DNA of 64,000 nucleotides from JAFGPF01 sp964500415 (GCA_964500415.1 CAZCOB010000008.1:1-64000); one strand, 5' to 3'; positions 41,625-50,295 are shown, numbered from the stretch's first letter. The notes: generated from the letters alone by a model not told the origin. Translations and numbers: made by a program.

Positions 41625-42386
41625 TTACAAAACCGAGCCGCCGGAGACGTGGAGGACCTGACCCGTGATATATCCGGAGATGTCCGACGCGAAGAAGATA
41701 GCGGCGTTAGCAATATCCGCCGCGGTGGCGCCTCTGCCCATCGGTATCTGCTTGGCCAGCATGTCCACCACCGCCTGTTTGTCGGGCGCTTTAATGAAAT
41801 TGGTGGGTGAAGGGCCGGGGGCGACGCAGTTGACCCTTATGCCGGACCTGGCTTCCACGGTAGCCAGCTGCTTGGTAAAGGTATCAACGGCGCCCTTCGC
41901 CATGGCATACGTGGATACACCGTGACTGTACATATGGGTGCTGCCGGAACCGATGTTGACAATAACGCCGTAATTTTGTTTTTTCATATGGGGGAGAACC
42001 GCCTGGGTAACGATGAGCGTGCCGTAAAGGTTGAGGCTGACTTCGTTATCCCAGAGTTCTTCCTTTTGTTCTTCCAGGGGGCCTCCGCCGAGGATAGCGC
42101 CGGCAACGTTGAAAAGAATGTCAATTTTGCCGTACTCGGCGATGACCTTCTTGACCATCTCCTGGACTTCAGCTTTGTTCGTGACATCGGCTTTCAGGGC
42201 TACGCACTTGCAGCCGGTTTTTTTTACGTCTTCCGCCGTTAGTTTAACGTCATCGAGATTAATGTCGGTGACGGCGATGGCATCGCACCCTTCTTTTGCC
42301 AACAGGAGCGCAATCTGCTTCCCGAAGCCAATCTGGCTGCCGGCCCCGGTTAAAAGGGCTACTTTTCCTTTAAAACCTAAATCCAT
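41625..42386 (-). CDS. short-chain dehydrogenase/reductase
   Basis: 253 residues from ATG 42386 (AGGAGG 5 bases upstream; the open frame extends further but lacks an RBS). Rossmann motif LLTGAGSQIGFGKQIA, NVAGA, catalytic Ser in NIGSGST, YAMAK, and a C-terminal ISGYITGQVLHVSGGSVL. FabG-like classical SDR; the substrate is unknown. It lies upstream of the candidate RNA and downstream of livF, possibly read with the transport operon. Confidence 0.9.
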   Translation of the reverse strand: MDLGFKGKVALLTGAGSQIGFGKQIALLLAKEGCDAIAVTDINLDDVKLTAEDVKKTGCKCVALKADVTNKAEVQEMVKKVIAEYGKIDILFNVAGAILGGGPLEEQKEELWDNEVSLNLYGTLIVTQAVLPHMKKQNYGVIVNIGSGSTHMYSHGVSTYAMAKGAVDTFTKQLATVEARSGIRVNCVAPGPSPTNFIKAPDKQAVVDMLAKQIPMGRGATAADIANAAIFFASDISGYITGQVLHVSGGSVL

Positions 42387-42516
42387 GGTTCCTCCTATTT
42401 CGTTAAGTAATGCGCAGATATAATTATATAACATATCGCGGGTCATGGTGAAATACTGTAGGCTACCTGATATGAAGCGCTAGGTCTCTTAAGGATGCCT
42501 GTTCAGCAGATTGGAT

Positions 42517-43221
42517 TTAAAGTCCCAGATAGGCTTTCCTGATATGGTCGCTCTTGAGGAGTTCTTCGCAGGCCCCCTGCAGGGCAATGCGGCCGTTTTC
42601 CAGCACGCAAGCATGGTCGGCTATCTGGAGTGTCTGGTGGACATTTTGCTCGATGAGTAATATGGTAATCCCCTGCTCGCGCAAGGACTTAATTTTCTCG
42701 AAGACTTCCTGCACCAGCCTGGGTGCCAGGCCGCTTGACGGCTCGTCGATGATGCACAGTTTCGGCTTTGACATCAATCCCCGCCCCATGGCCACCATCT
42801 GCTGCTCACCGCCGCTTAAAGTACTGGCCAGCTGCCCGGCTCTTTCTTTTAATATGGGGAAGAGCTCGTAAACCTGCTCCAGGGTTTTCTGCCTGTTTTT
42901 CCAGGCGCGACCGGAATAGGCTCCCATCTCCAGGTTCTCGTGCACTGACATGTCTATAAAAAGTCTCCTGCCCTCGGGTATGTGAGAGATACCGAGTTCT
43001 ACAATAGAGTGAGGTGAAAGGCCATCGATTCTCTGGTTGAGAAAGGTTATTGTGCCCGAGGTAGGGCGTATTATCCCGGATATGGTATGAAGCAAGGTAG
43101 ACTTACCGGCGCCGTTGGCACCGATTAGAGCTACTATTTCTCCCTCGTCGATTTTCAGACAGACATCCCATAGTGCCTGTATCTGACCGTAAAACGTACT
43201 AACATTATCAACTTCCAGCAT
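42517..43221 (-). CDS. livF: branched-chain amino acid ABC transporter ATPase LivF
   Basis: A 234-aa ABC ATPase: Walker A GANGAGKSTL, signature LSGGEQQM, Walker B LCIIDEPSSGL, and H-loop region LLIEQNVHQTL. Short LivF-type length and the C-terminal end KAYLGL are typical. Last gene of livK-H-M-G-F; its start overlaps livG by 14 bp. Confidence 0.95.
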   Translation of the reverse strand: MLEVDNVSTFYGQIQALWDVCLKIDEGEIVALIGANGAGKSTLLHTISGIIRPTSGTITFLNQRIDGLSPHSIVELGISHIPEGRRLFIDMSVHENLEMGAYSGRAWKNRQKTLEQVYELFPILKERAGQLASTLSGGEQQMVAMGRGLMSKPKLCIIDEPSSGLAPRLVQEVFEKIKSLREQGITILLIEQNVHQTLQIADHACVLENGRIALQGACEELLKSDHIRKAYLGL

Positions 43222-43945
43222 TGGTCTGCTCTCCTAAGTATATCTCGATTACCGTTTTGCTGTTGGCAATCTCTTGGGGAGTTCCTTCGGCTATCTTCTG
43301 GCCGTGATGGAGCACGATAATCCGGTTACACACATTCATGATGGCTCTCATAACATGCTCAATCATGATAATGGTAATTCCCTTTTCCCGTATTTGTTTG
43401 ACCAGTTCCATAGCTTGGGCAACCTCAGTTTGGTTAAGGCCTGCCATCAGCTCATCAAGCAGCAGTAATTCCGGTTTGGTGGCCAGTGCTCTGGCTACTT
43501 CAAGGCGTTTCTGGTTGGCCAGTGTCAGGTCTTTAGCCGGGATATTACTTGCGTCGGACAACCCTACGAATTCCAGTAAGTCCGTAGTCGTTTTTTCAGC
43601 CTCAGCCGGTGACATTTTTAGGAAAGTTCCGAAGAGTGAACCAACGCGAACGTTATCAAAAACCGGCAGATTGGCAAATATTTTAACCGTCTGGAAAGTC
43701 CTGGCTATTCCCATCCGGCAGATTTTATATGGTTTCTTACCGGTAATATTTACACCTTTATATTTTACTATACCGGGTTTGGGAATCAGAGCTGCCGAAA
43801 TCAAATTGAATAAGGTCGTTTTACCGGCGCCATTGGGTCCGATGAGTCCGAGTACCTCACCCTGGTCAACATAAAAATCGACATTGGATATGGCGGCAAG
43901 TCCCCCGAAATATTTGGTAACGCCCTCACCTTCAAGTACGTGCAC
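43208..43945 (-). CDS. livG: branched-chain amino acid ABC transporter ATPase LivG
   Basis: A 245-aa ABC ATPase: Walker A GPNGAGKTTLFNLI, LivG-type ARTFQTVKIF, a degenerate signature (LTLANQKRLEVARAL instead of LSGGQ), Walker B LLLLDELMAGLN and IIMIEHVMRAIM. LTLANQ for the signature is a normal variant among LivG relatives. Overlaps livM by 14 bp and livF by 14 bp. Confidence 0.95.
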   Translation of the reverse strand: MHVLEGEGVTKYFGGLAAISNVDFYVDQGEVLGLIGPNGAGKTTLFNLISAALIPKPGIVKYKGVNITGKKPYKICRMGIARTFQTVKIFANLPVFDNVRVGSLFGTFLKMSPAEAEKTTTDLLEFVGLSDASNIPAKDLTLANQKRLEVARALATKPELLLLDELMAGLNQTEVAQAMELVKQIREKGITIIMIEHVMRAIMNVCNRIIVLHHGQKIAEGTPQEIANSKTVIEIYLGEQTNAGS

Positions 43946-44882
43946 GTTCTCCTCCCAAATAACGTCTTCGCATCTTTTCTATCAGGCCTGCCAGCCCCTG
44001 GGGCAGGTAGAGTATGGCTACTACCAGTATAACACCAAAAATAAGCATATAGTAGTAAGGGAACTTGGTTAACAACAGTTCCTCCAGGTAAGTGACCATG
44101 ACGGCCCCTATAATCGGCCCGTAGAATTGCCCCATACCTCCCAGAATACCCATTAAAACAGGCATGAAGGAAAAGAGTAAGTAAAAGGCTATATACGGGT
44201 CAACGTATGTCCATCTGGTTGCCATGATAGCCCCGGCGGCCCCCATGAAGAAGGCACTGAAGCCGAAGACGAGAACTTTCACCAGGGTCACGTTGATACC
44301 CATATGAGAAGCTGCCTCCTCGTATTCACCGATGCTCTGCAGGGCCAGACCGTATTTGGAACGCCGGATTATAAAGGCGGTAATCAGTAATACCGCCAGT
44401 ACAATGAGCAGGGCATAATAAATAGTCTCGTTATCTATTACGACAACGAACCGGCCGCGCGTGCCGGTAAATTTAACTTCGTACCAGAGGAGAGTATGTT
44501 TTATAAGCTCGACGAGTCCGAAGGTGAATATGGCGAAATAGATGCCCCTCAATCTCAAGGTCAGCGCGCCGACGAGGAGGGCGAGGGCGGTACTGATGAG
44601 ACCGCCGATGATAATAAGGGCAGTAAAAGGAAGGTCGTTCCCGAGTGTCGCCGAGGTGTAAATCCCGACGCCGAAAAATGCCGCCGGCGCCAGCGAGATG
44701 TAACCGGTTGGTCCGGAGAAAACAGTCCAGCTTACTGCCAGGATGACATACATTAAAATACTTATCAGAAATATAATCGAGTACGCTGAGCCAAACATGG
44801 GTAAAGTAGCCAGGAACACCAGGATTATAACGTATATCCCGGGTACCCACAGCTTTTTAAGATTTAGTCCAGTAGTACTCAT
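43932..44882 (-). CDS. livM: branched-chain amino acid ABC transporter permease LivM
   Basis: A 316-aa protein with about nine hydrophobic helices. GPTGYISLAPAAFFGVGIYTSA is the LivM signature, and ESIGEYEEAASHMGINVTLVKVLVFGFSAFFMGAAGAI the coupling-helix region. The C-terminus is Arg-rich (RRRYLGGERART). Starts 4 bp after the livH stop. Confidence 0.93.
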   Translation of the reverse strand: MSTTGLNLKKLWVPGIYVIILVFLATLPMFGSAYSIIFLISILMYVILAVSWTVFSGPTGYISLAPAAFFGVGIYTSATLGNDLPFTALIIIGGLISTALALLVGALTLRLRGIYFAIFTFGLVELIKHTLLWYEVKFTGTRGRFVVVIDNETIYYALLIVLAVLLITAFIIRRSKYGLALQSIGEYEEAASHMGINVTLVKVLVFGFSAFFMGAAGAIMATRWTYVDPYIAFYLLFSFMPVLMGILGGMGQFYGPIIGAVMVTYLEELLLTKFPYYYMLIFGVILVVAILYLPQGLAGLIEKMRRRYLGGERART

Positions 44883-44886
44883 TTCT

Positions 44887-45753
44887 CTACTTACCCATAA
44901 TGCCTTTCGGTCTTACCAGTAGCAGGAATATGAAGATAACATAGTAGGCGACAAGTGCCAGGCCCGGCTCAAAATAGGATACAATACTGCCGATGATGCC
45001 AAGTATGAACCCCCCGATAAAAGCGCCGGGGATGCTGCCCATGCCACCCAGGACGACCACGATGATGGCAATGATGGTGTATTCGAGGCCCATCACGCCG
45101 TGAACGGGGTAGCACATGCTGATAAGCACGCCGGCGATACCGGCCAGGGCGGCACCCAGGCCGAAGCATATGGCCAGTACCTTATCGATATTTACTCCCA
45201 TGAGTCCCGCGGTGGTCGGGTCCTGGGCCGCGGCCCTGATAGCCTTACCCATGCGGGTGCGGGCCAGAAAGATGTAAAAGGCTACACCAATGACTACGGC
45301 GAAAGCCAGAGTTACCAGACGTCTGGCGCCGAAGATCGCTCCCGCAATATCCACCGGACTCTGCAGATATGAGTAGCTCCTTAATTCTGACCCCCAGATT
45401 ATCAGAGCTACGTTTTGAATGATGAAGAGGAGACCGAAAGCCGCCAGCATGGAGCTGCCTTCGAAAGCGTTTACTGTTGGCGACTTGCCTAAGAGGCTTT
45501 TGAACAGGGTCCGATGCATGGCAAAACCGATAATGAAGGCAACGGGACCGCAAATAACCACGGCTATGAGTGGATTAATTCCCAGCACCGTGTAGAGCGT
45601 CCAGGTGAGCATGCCCCCGAGCATGATAAACTCGCCGTGGGAGACATTCAGCACCCGGGCTACACCGTACTGGAGGCTGAGTCCCATGGCAATCAGGGCA
45701 TAGAGGCCGCCCAGCAGCAGTCCGGCAATGACTATGTCAAGGAATGTTACCAT
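44887..45753 (-). CDS. livH: branched-chain amino acid ABC transporter permease LivH
   Basis: A 288-aa membrane protein: GLLLGGLYALIAMGLSLQYGVARVLNVSHGEFIMLGGM, the LivH signature, and IRAAAQDPTTAGLMGVNIDKVLAICFGLG, the coupling motif. Separated from livK by 169 bp containing an inverted-repeat hairpin. Confidence 0.94.
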   Translation of the reverse strand: MVTFLDIVIAGLLLGGLYALIAMGLSLQYGVARVLNVSHGEFIMLGGMLTWTLYTVLGINPLIAVVICGPVAFIIGFAMHRTLFKSLLGKSPTVNAFEGSSMLAAFGLLFIIQNVALIIWGSELRSYSYLQSPVDIAGAIFGARRLVTLAFAVVIGVAFYIFLARTRMGKAIRAAAQDPTTAGLMGVNIDKVLAICFGLGAALAGIAGVLISMCYPVHGVMGLEYTIIAIIVVVLGGMGSIPGAFIGGFILGIIGSIVSYFEPGLALVAYYVIFIFLLLVRPKGIMGK

Positions 45754-45786
45754 CGTAATGAATTATTATAGTTTACAACAATATGT

Positions 45787-45871
45787 GCAGGCTGTCTAAA
45801 GGTGCAGGATATTTTTTCCTACAGGAACAATGACCAGGGCAGAGTCACTGCTCACCGTTTAGACAGCCTGC
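45787..45871 (-). promoter_or_regulatory. large inverted-repeat hairpin between livK and livH
   Basis: Perfect 14-bp arms GCAGGCTGTCTAAA / TTTAGACAGCCTGC enclose 57 bp with smaller palindromes. In the operon transcript it would fold into a long hairpin, a plausible stabiliser or attenuator giving more binding protein than permease. A small inserted element is the alternative. Confidence 0.6.
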
Positions 45872-45922
45872 TTACTGTTCACGCCATTATAGCATTTATT
45901 TTATTGCTATTTCTACTTTATA

Positions 45923-47209
45923 TTAGGGTCCAGTGGGCCATGCCGGCTTGGGGTAGACCATGTCTGCGGTAGGAATATTGCCTCCTACGACTTCAAACAC
46001 CCCATTTTGCCACTGACCGATTTCGCCGGGGTGGCAATCCTTGGACATGAGTCCGTTCTCAAACCAAGTGTCTCCGAGGACCGTTTCCAGATGGCCCGTA
46101 GCGATTATGTCTCTTATTGTTTCCTGGTCCAGGGTTCCGGCCTTCTCGATAGCGGCCTTCCACATGTCAAGTCCGGCCCAGTAGAACGGATGGCCCCACC
46201 AGTCCTGAACTTCTATGGGCTTACCTTCGTAGAGGATGTCAGCCAACTCGTCGAGTGCGTCAGTCTGGCCTCTGGCGAAGCAGGTGAAGCCCATTATGCC
46301 TTCGACCATCGGGCCAAAAGCAGCCTGGTAGAAACCGAAGTTAACGCCGGGGCCGCCAATCCATGCCTTGGGGTTGTAGCCAAGCTCGATGGATGTGCCG
46401 GTGGCGGGGAGTACCTGGTCGGGGTAGGCAAAGGCACAGAAAGCATCGGCATTAGACGCCTTGGCTTCCTTGATTACCGGCGAGAGGTCCTTGATGTCGG
46501 GAGCGACACTCTTAACACCGAGGATCTCAATTCCCTTCTTCGGAAATTCAATACCGGCGACACCGGAATACTCGATGCCATGAAGGTCAGCGATGTAGGT
46601 GATATAAGCAGTCTTGGCGCCTTTAGCGGCAAGAATGTCAGCCAGAACCGGCAGCTGATAATGGTCGGAGAAGCTAAGGGTGACGAAAACATAAGGTAAG
46701 CTGGGAAGCGCATCCTTGATGCTTGTAGCACCGCCCTCGGCCGTCATCAGTACGTACTCATACTTATTGACGATAGGAGCCTGGGCGAAGATGAAGGCAG
46801 TACCGCAGGAAGGCCATATGAAATCGACCTTATCCTCAAGGATAAGCTTTTCCGTCAGCCTGGTCATCGTGGCAATATCACTCTTGTCATCGTAGATTAT
46901 TAGTTCGATGGGTAATTTCTTACCGTACTCTTCTACATAGATACCGCCATCAGCATTAACCCTGGGAACCCAGGTCTCATAGATAGGTTTGAATGCCGAA
47001 TCTCCGATGATAGCAGCCGGGCCGGAGAGCGGTCTAGCCATACCGACAACGATTTTATCTTTAACTGGTGCCGGTGCTGGTTCAGGTGCTGGCGCTGGCG
47101 CTGGTGCTGGTGCTGGTTCCTCTTCTTCAGCGCAGCCTACCACTCCGGTTATTAGTAACGACAGGCAAATCGTTAGTGGTATCATGTATTTTAAAACTTT
47201 TTTCCACAT
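45923..47209 (-). CDS. livK: branched-chain amino acid ABC transporter binding protein
   Basis: A 428-aa lipoprotein. Signal peptide with lipobox ITGVVGCAEEEE, then a Pro/Ala linker (APAPAPAPEPAPAP), then the Leu/Ile/Val-binding fold: IVVGMARPLSGPAAIIGDSAFKP, ELIIYDDKSDIATMTRLTEKL. The linker lifts the binding domain off the membrane. Amide- or aromatic-binding relatives share this fold, so the substrate is not certain. First gene of the liv operon. Confidence 0.93.
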   Translation of the reverse strand: MWKKVLKYMIPLTICLSLLITGVVGCAEEEEPAPAPAPAPAPEPAPAPVKDKIVVGMARPLSGPAAIIGDSAFKPIYETWVPRVNADGGIYVEEYGKKLPIELIIYDDKSDIATMTRLTEKLILEDKVDFIWPSCGTAFIFAQAPIVNKYEYVLMTAEGGATSIKDALPSLPYVFVTLSFSDHYQLPVLADILAAKGAKTAYITYIADLHGIEYSGVAGIEFPKKGIEILGVKSVAPDIKDLSPVIKEAKASNADAFCAFAYPDQVLPATGTSIELGYNPKAWIGGPGVNFGFYQAAFGPMVEGIMGFTCFARGQTDALDELADILYEGKPIEVQDWWGHPFYWAGLDMWKAAIEKAGTLDQETIRDIIATGHLETVLGDTWFENGLMSKDCHPGEIGQWQNGVFEVVGGNIPTADMVYPKPAWPTGP

Positions 47210-47567
47210 ATTTAAAACCTCCTGTTAATCCGTACTAGACCTCGTAGGGTCCGGCTCATGTGTCTTCCATACAATCACCTCCCTGATTAGCAGCTTTCTA
47301 CATGAGATGGTGACATCTGCAATTTATCATGGCAGTGTTTAAATTTCAATATAAAATTCTCTATGAGCTTATAGAGAACCTTATAAAGGAATTAACTTAC
47401 CATGGTTTACATAACCGTTTTTCCCCTATTTATTTACATTAACAATATTAACCAATTTACATATACGCAGCACGAAAAGCAGCGCAGCCTATCGATTTGC
47501 AATACCATTCTTATAGCTGAGTTTGCGAAACTTTATAATAACCTTGTAATGGTTGTCAAGTGTCCGG
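47210..47567 (-). promoter_or_regulatory. long 5' leader of the liv operon
   Basis: A promoter (TTGACA 47554-47559, 16 bp, TATAAA 47532-47537) lies ~315 bp before livK. The A/T-rich leader contains a hairpin TTCTCTAT-6-ATAGAGAA (47357-47378) and a 4-codon reading frame with a good RBS (47256-47270, GGGAGG upstream). This fits attenuation or translational control, but no known riboswitch is recognised. No other gene seen here. Confidence 0.45.
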
Positions 47568-47891
47568 TTAAACTTTTTTCTTAAGCTTGTTATCAATGAC
47601 AGCTGTAGCTTCGGTGATTGTAGTTTTTAGCATTTCAGCCATTTGCAGGGCATCTTTGGCTATTTTTTCTACCCTGGCAATAGCCTCAGAAGCTACCCGT
47701 TCTGCTTCTTTGGCAGCCTTCTCCCCGGCTTTACGGGCTTCTTCGGCCGCTTTCCGGGCGTTATCGGCAGCCTCATCGGCCAGCTTGATGCTATTCTCGA
47801 TATCATCAAGAATCTGGGGCAGCGGCTGAGTCATGATTTTCTTGGGCTTTTCTTCTCCGCTCGGATTTTTCTCCTCCCCCCGGGTGACCAT
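47568..47891 (-). CDS. small alanine-rich hendecad coiled-coil protein
   Basis: A 107-aa protein from ATG 47891 (AAAGGAGG 6 bases upstream; the longer open frame runs through two tRNAs and is not used). Residues ~38-92 divide into hendecads such as ADEAADNARKA, AEEARKAGEKA and AKEAERVASEA, and SEAIARVEKIAKDALQMAE resembles the 25-residue unit of the 823-aa protein at 20903. Basic end NKLKKKV. Probably a short relative of that protein, and a candidate interactor. Confidence 0.75.
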   Translation of the reverse strand: MVTRGEEKNPSGEEKPKKIMTQPLPQILDDIENSIKLADEAADNARKAAEEARKAGEKAAKEAERVASEAIARVEKIAKDALQMAEMLKTTITEATAVIDNKLKKKV

Positions 47892-48048
47892 ATATACCTC
47901 CTTTTTAAGACCGCCAGGCAAGCTCCGGGACATTAGCAGCTGGTTTATTAGAATACGGTATGCCTGATGAATCCATTGCCAACACTGATACCAAGAGCTT
48001 TTTCGAACTACCACTAATACCTGCTTCCCGTAATGGGAGGCAGAGGTA

Positions 48049-48124
48049 TGGTAGCGCATGCGGGATTCGAACCCGCGATCTCCTCCTTGAGAGGGAGGTG
48101 TCCTAACCGCTAGACGAATGCGCC
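48049..48124 (-). tRNA. tRNA-Glu (CTC)
   Basis: Cloverleaf complete: acceptor GGCGCAT/ATGCGCT, anticodon stem CCTCC/GGAGG with loop CTCTCAA (anticodon CTC), T-arm GGGTTCGAATCCC. CCA is encoded (48049-48051). Confidence 0.95.
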
Positions 48125-48136
48125 CCCCGGTTATTC

Positions 48137-48210
48137 TGGCTGGGGAGGAAGGATTCGAACCTTCGCTGACGGATCCAGAGTCCGCTGTCCTACCACTAGA
48201 CGACTCCCCA
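48137..48210 (-). tRNA. tRNA-Gln (CTG)
   Basis: Acceptor TGGGGAG/CTCCCCA with U1-A72, anticodon loop CTCTGGA (anticodon CTG), T-arm GGTTCGAATCC. CCA is encoded. First gene of a Gln-Glu tRNA pair 12 bp apart. Confidence 0.95.
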
Positions 48211-48221
48211 GCGACGGCTAA

Positions 48222-48250
48222 ATTATAACATGAAGCTATCTTAGAGACAA
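48222..48250 (-). promoter_or_regulatory. promoter of the tRNA-Gln/tRNA-Glu pair
   Basis: Minus strand TTGTCT (48245-48250), 17-bp spacer, TATAAT (48222-48227); start expected a few bases before tRNA-Gln. Confidence 0.6.
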
Positions 48251-48266
48251 TAAACACCCCATCTAT

Positions 48267-48295
48267 TTGACACTTCCGCAATAACAGGCTATTTT
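48267..48295 (+). promoter_or_regulatory. promoter of rnc
   Basis: TTGACA (48267-48272), 17-bp spacer, TATTTT (48290-48295); a short leader precedes the GTG at 48319. Confidence 0.5.
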
Positions 48296-48318
48296 TATTT
48301 AGTGAAGGGAGTTGTCCC

Positions 48319-49020
48319 GTGCCTGATATAGTCGATTTGCAAAAAAAGCTGGGAGTAACTTTTAACGAGCCTGCTCTGCTGGAGCAGGCGCTGGTGCACA
48401 GCTCCTACGTCAACGAATACCCCGCCCTCGTCTCCGGCCATAACGAAAGGCTGGAGTTCCTGGGCGATGCCGTCCTGGGCTTTATCGTCGCGGATAAGCT
48501 GTACCAGGATTTCCCCGGCCTCGCCGAGGGTGAAATGACCAGACTCCGGGCGGCGCTGGTGCGCCGGGAAACCCTGGCCCGCGTGGCGCGGAGTATCAGC
48601 CTCGGCGATTATCTTTTTCTGGGTAAAGGGGAGGAGTCCAGCGGGGGGAGGAGCAAAAAAACCAACCTGGCAGGGGCCGTGGAAGCGGTCATTGCCGCCA
48701 TTTATTTCGACCAGGGCCTGGAAATCACCAGAGAAACGGTTGTCAGGTTGCTGAGTGAAGAGTGGGAGAGGGTTATTGGCCAGGGGACAGGCGCCGATTA
48801 CAAGTCGAAGCTGCAGGAGCTATCGCAGTCAAAGTTACAATTAATGCCTGCCTACCGTCTCGTTGCCGAAGCAGGCCCGGACCACGATAAGACGTTTACG
48901 GTTGAGGTGATGGTGGGTGATGAGATTCTGGGAAGGGGCACCGGCAAGAGTAAAAAACTTGCCGAAACAGAAGCTGCCCGCGCGGCGCTGGAACGGCTCC
49001 AGAGGGACTTTACGGAATAG
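48319..49020 (+). CDS. rnc: ribonuclease III
   Basis: A 233-aa protein. Catalytic motif HNERLEFLGDAVLGFIVAD with conserved Glu and Asp, EAVIAAIYFDQG, then a C-terminal dsRNA-binding domain (DYKSKLQELSQSKLQLMPAYRL ... GRGTGKSKKLAETEAARAALERL). Cleaves double-stranded RNA, including rRNA precursors. Start GTG with AGGGAG upstream. Confidence 0.96.
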   Translation: MPDIVDLQKKLGVTFNEPALLEQALVHSSYVNEYPALVSGHNERLEFLGDAVLGFIVADKLYQDFPGLAEGEMTRLRAALVRRETLARVARSISLGDYLFLGKGEESSGGRSKKTNLAGAVEAVIAAIYFDQGLEITRETVVRLLSEEWERVIGQGTGADYKSKLQELSQSKLQLMPAYRLVAEAGPDHDKTFTVEVMVGDEILGRGTGKSKKLAETEAARAALERLQRDFTE

Positions 49021-49077
49021 ATTACATTTGCTAAACTGCTTTTAAGAGTACCTCCGGTACGTTAGCGAGGTGTTATC

Positions 49078-49224
49078 ATGGGTAGTCGCGATTACAGGCA
49101 TAGAGAACCGAAAAAACAAAAAAAAGACCCCAAGAAATTGCCCCAAATTAATATTACGCCAACACCAGCCAATGTAGAGGTAATCAAGAAGGGGAAGAAG
49201 AGGGAGGAGGAGGAAGAGGTATAG
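49078..49224 (+). CDS. 48-aa basic/acidic small protein, conserved-looking
   Basis: A frame with MGSRDYRHREPKKQKK, a middle PQINITPTPANVEVIKKG, and an end KKREEEEEV. RBS-like GCGAGGTG upstream. Highly charged, Lys-rich at the start and Glu-rich at the end, probably disordered. It lies between rnc and acylphosphatase on the same strand. I do not know a function; an RNA- or ribosome-associated role would fit the charge. Confidence 0.6.
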   Translation: MGSRDYRHREPKKQKKDPKKLPQINITPTPANVEVIKKGKKREEEEEV

Positions 49225-49257
49225 CCTTACGTACGGAAGGGACGGGGGTTGTTGATA

Positions 49258-49539
49258 ATGGCTGGCCTTGCCTCACTTCAGGCGACGGTGCACGGTCGTG
49301 TTCAGGGGGTTTTCTTTCGTGCCTTCGTTGAAAGATGGGCGGAAGCGTTAAAGCTGACCGGCTATGTGCGTAACCTGCCGGATGGCACGGTGGAGGTCAG
49401 GGCGGAAGGAGAAAGGCAAAATCTGGAGAGACTGGTCAGCTATCTGAAATTGGGACCTCGCCACGCCCGGGTGAATAAGGTCGTCACCGGCTGGGGCGAA
49501 TATACCGGAAGTTTTAGGGACTTTAAAGTCAGTCATTAG
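49258..49539 (+). CDS. acyP: acylphosphatase
   Basis: 93 residues from ATG 49258. Signature VHGRVQGVFFRAFVERWAEALKLTGYVRNLPDGTVEVRAEG holds the phosphate-binding VQGVFFR Arg and the catalytic Asn of VRNLPDG. The usual YR of VxFR(Y/W)x is FFRAF. Hydrolyses acyl phosphates such as 1,3-bisphosphoglycerate. Probably the last gene of the rnc group. Confidence 0.94.
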   Translation: MAGLASLQATVHGRVQGVFFRAFVERWAEALKLTGYVRNLPDGTVEVRAEGERQNLERLVSYLKLGPRHARVNKVVTGWGEYTGSFRDFKVSH

Positions 49540-49563
49540 CCAGCATGGCCGACTATCGATTGC

Positions 49564-50295
49564 TCAAGCCTCGAGCTCTACCTTGGCCGACCTTATCAGG
49601 TCGAGATAGCCTACCTTAAGCCCCAGCGCGTCGGCCACTTCACCGTCGACCTCGTAAGGCTCGTCGATGAACACTTTATTGTACTCCTCGACTTCTCCCT
49701 CCGAGGGGTCTTGACTGACGGCGAACTTCTGCCTGGCTTCGACTATCCCCAGGTCGAAAGGAAGGGTGAAATAGAGGTCGGCCAGCACCTTGTCGATTCC
49801 CAGGCTGTAAAGGCTTTCCCAGCCGCCTCCGTTGTCCTTGTTGTACTTGCTGCTCGGCAGCAGCGAAAGCAGGTTCATGATGGAGAAACTGCCCGTACCG
49901 TTATAGGTTTTGAGCGGCGCTACCGTTATCAGGTAGTCACTGGACAGTATTACATTGGGTACCCAGAAAGTCGGCATGGCGAATGGCTTGGGTAGCGGAT
50001 TGTCCACTTCCACGAAGATGCAATCCCTGACATCCAGCGTCAGTACCCGCGGGAAATCATAACCGAGCGCCTGGTATATCGGGCGGGTGGGTACGCCGTC
50101 GGGGGCGCCCTCCAGTAGAAGAATATCGGCATCGCTGACCCGCCGGATACTGGCGATGATGGATGCCAGCATATCGGCGCTGGTGCTTACCGGATAGGGC
50201 AGCGGGTAAGAGGCGCTGGGTTTGATGAGGACGCGTCGCGCCCGGGCTACCACCGGCGGTACCTTAAAAACAAAATCTGAGGTGTCAAATATCAA
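49564..50295 (-). CDS. DUF362 family protein in the molybdenum-cofactor operon
   Basis: A 243-aa protein: RVLIKPSASYPLPYPVSTSADMLASIIASI, LEGAPDGVPTRPIYQALGY, and SDYLITVAPLKTYNG, the DUF362 pattern (often near iron-sulfur or cofactor systems). No ferredoxin domain is attached. TTG start behind AGGAGGAAGAG, overlapping the mobB stop. Its place after mobA-moeA-mobB suggests a role in molybdoenzyme maturation; this is inferred only from the operon. Confidence 0.8.
   Translation of the reverse strand: MIFDTSDFVFKVPPVVARARRVLIKPSASYPLPYPVSTSADMLASIIASIRRVSDADILLLEGAPDGVPTRPIYQALGYDFPRVLTLDVRDCIFVEVDNPLPKPFAMPTFWVPNVILSSDYLITVAPLKTYNGTGSFSIMNLLSLLPSSKYNKDNGGGWESLYSLGIDKVLADLYFTLPFDLGIVEARQKFAVSQDPSEGEVEEYNKVFIDEPYEVDGEVADALGLKVGYLDLIRSAKVELEA

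Noticed and set aside
41428..41661. 77-residue plus-strand reading frame
   Set aside because: Antisense to the candidate RNA and into the SDR gene's 3' end; no RBS and no family resemblance.
47892..48281. Long minus-strand frame extending upstream of the 107-aa hendecad protein
   Set aside because: It runs through tRNA-Glu and tRNA-Gln; the internal ATG at 47891 has a good RBS and is the likely start.
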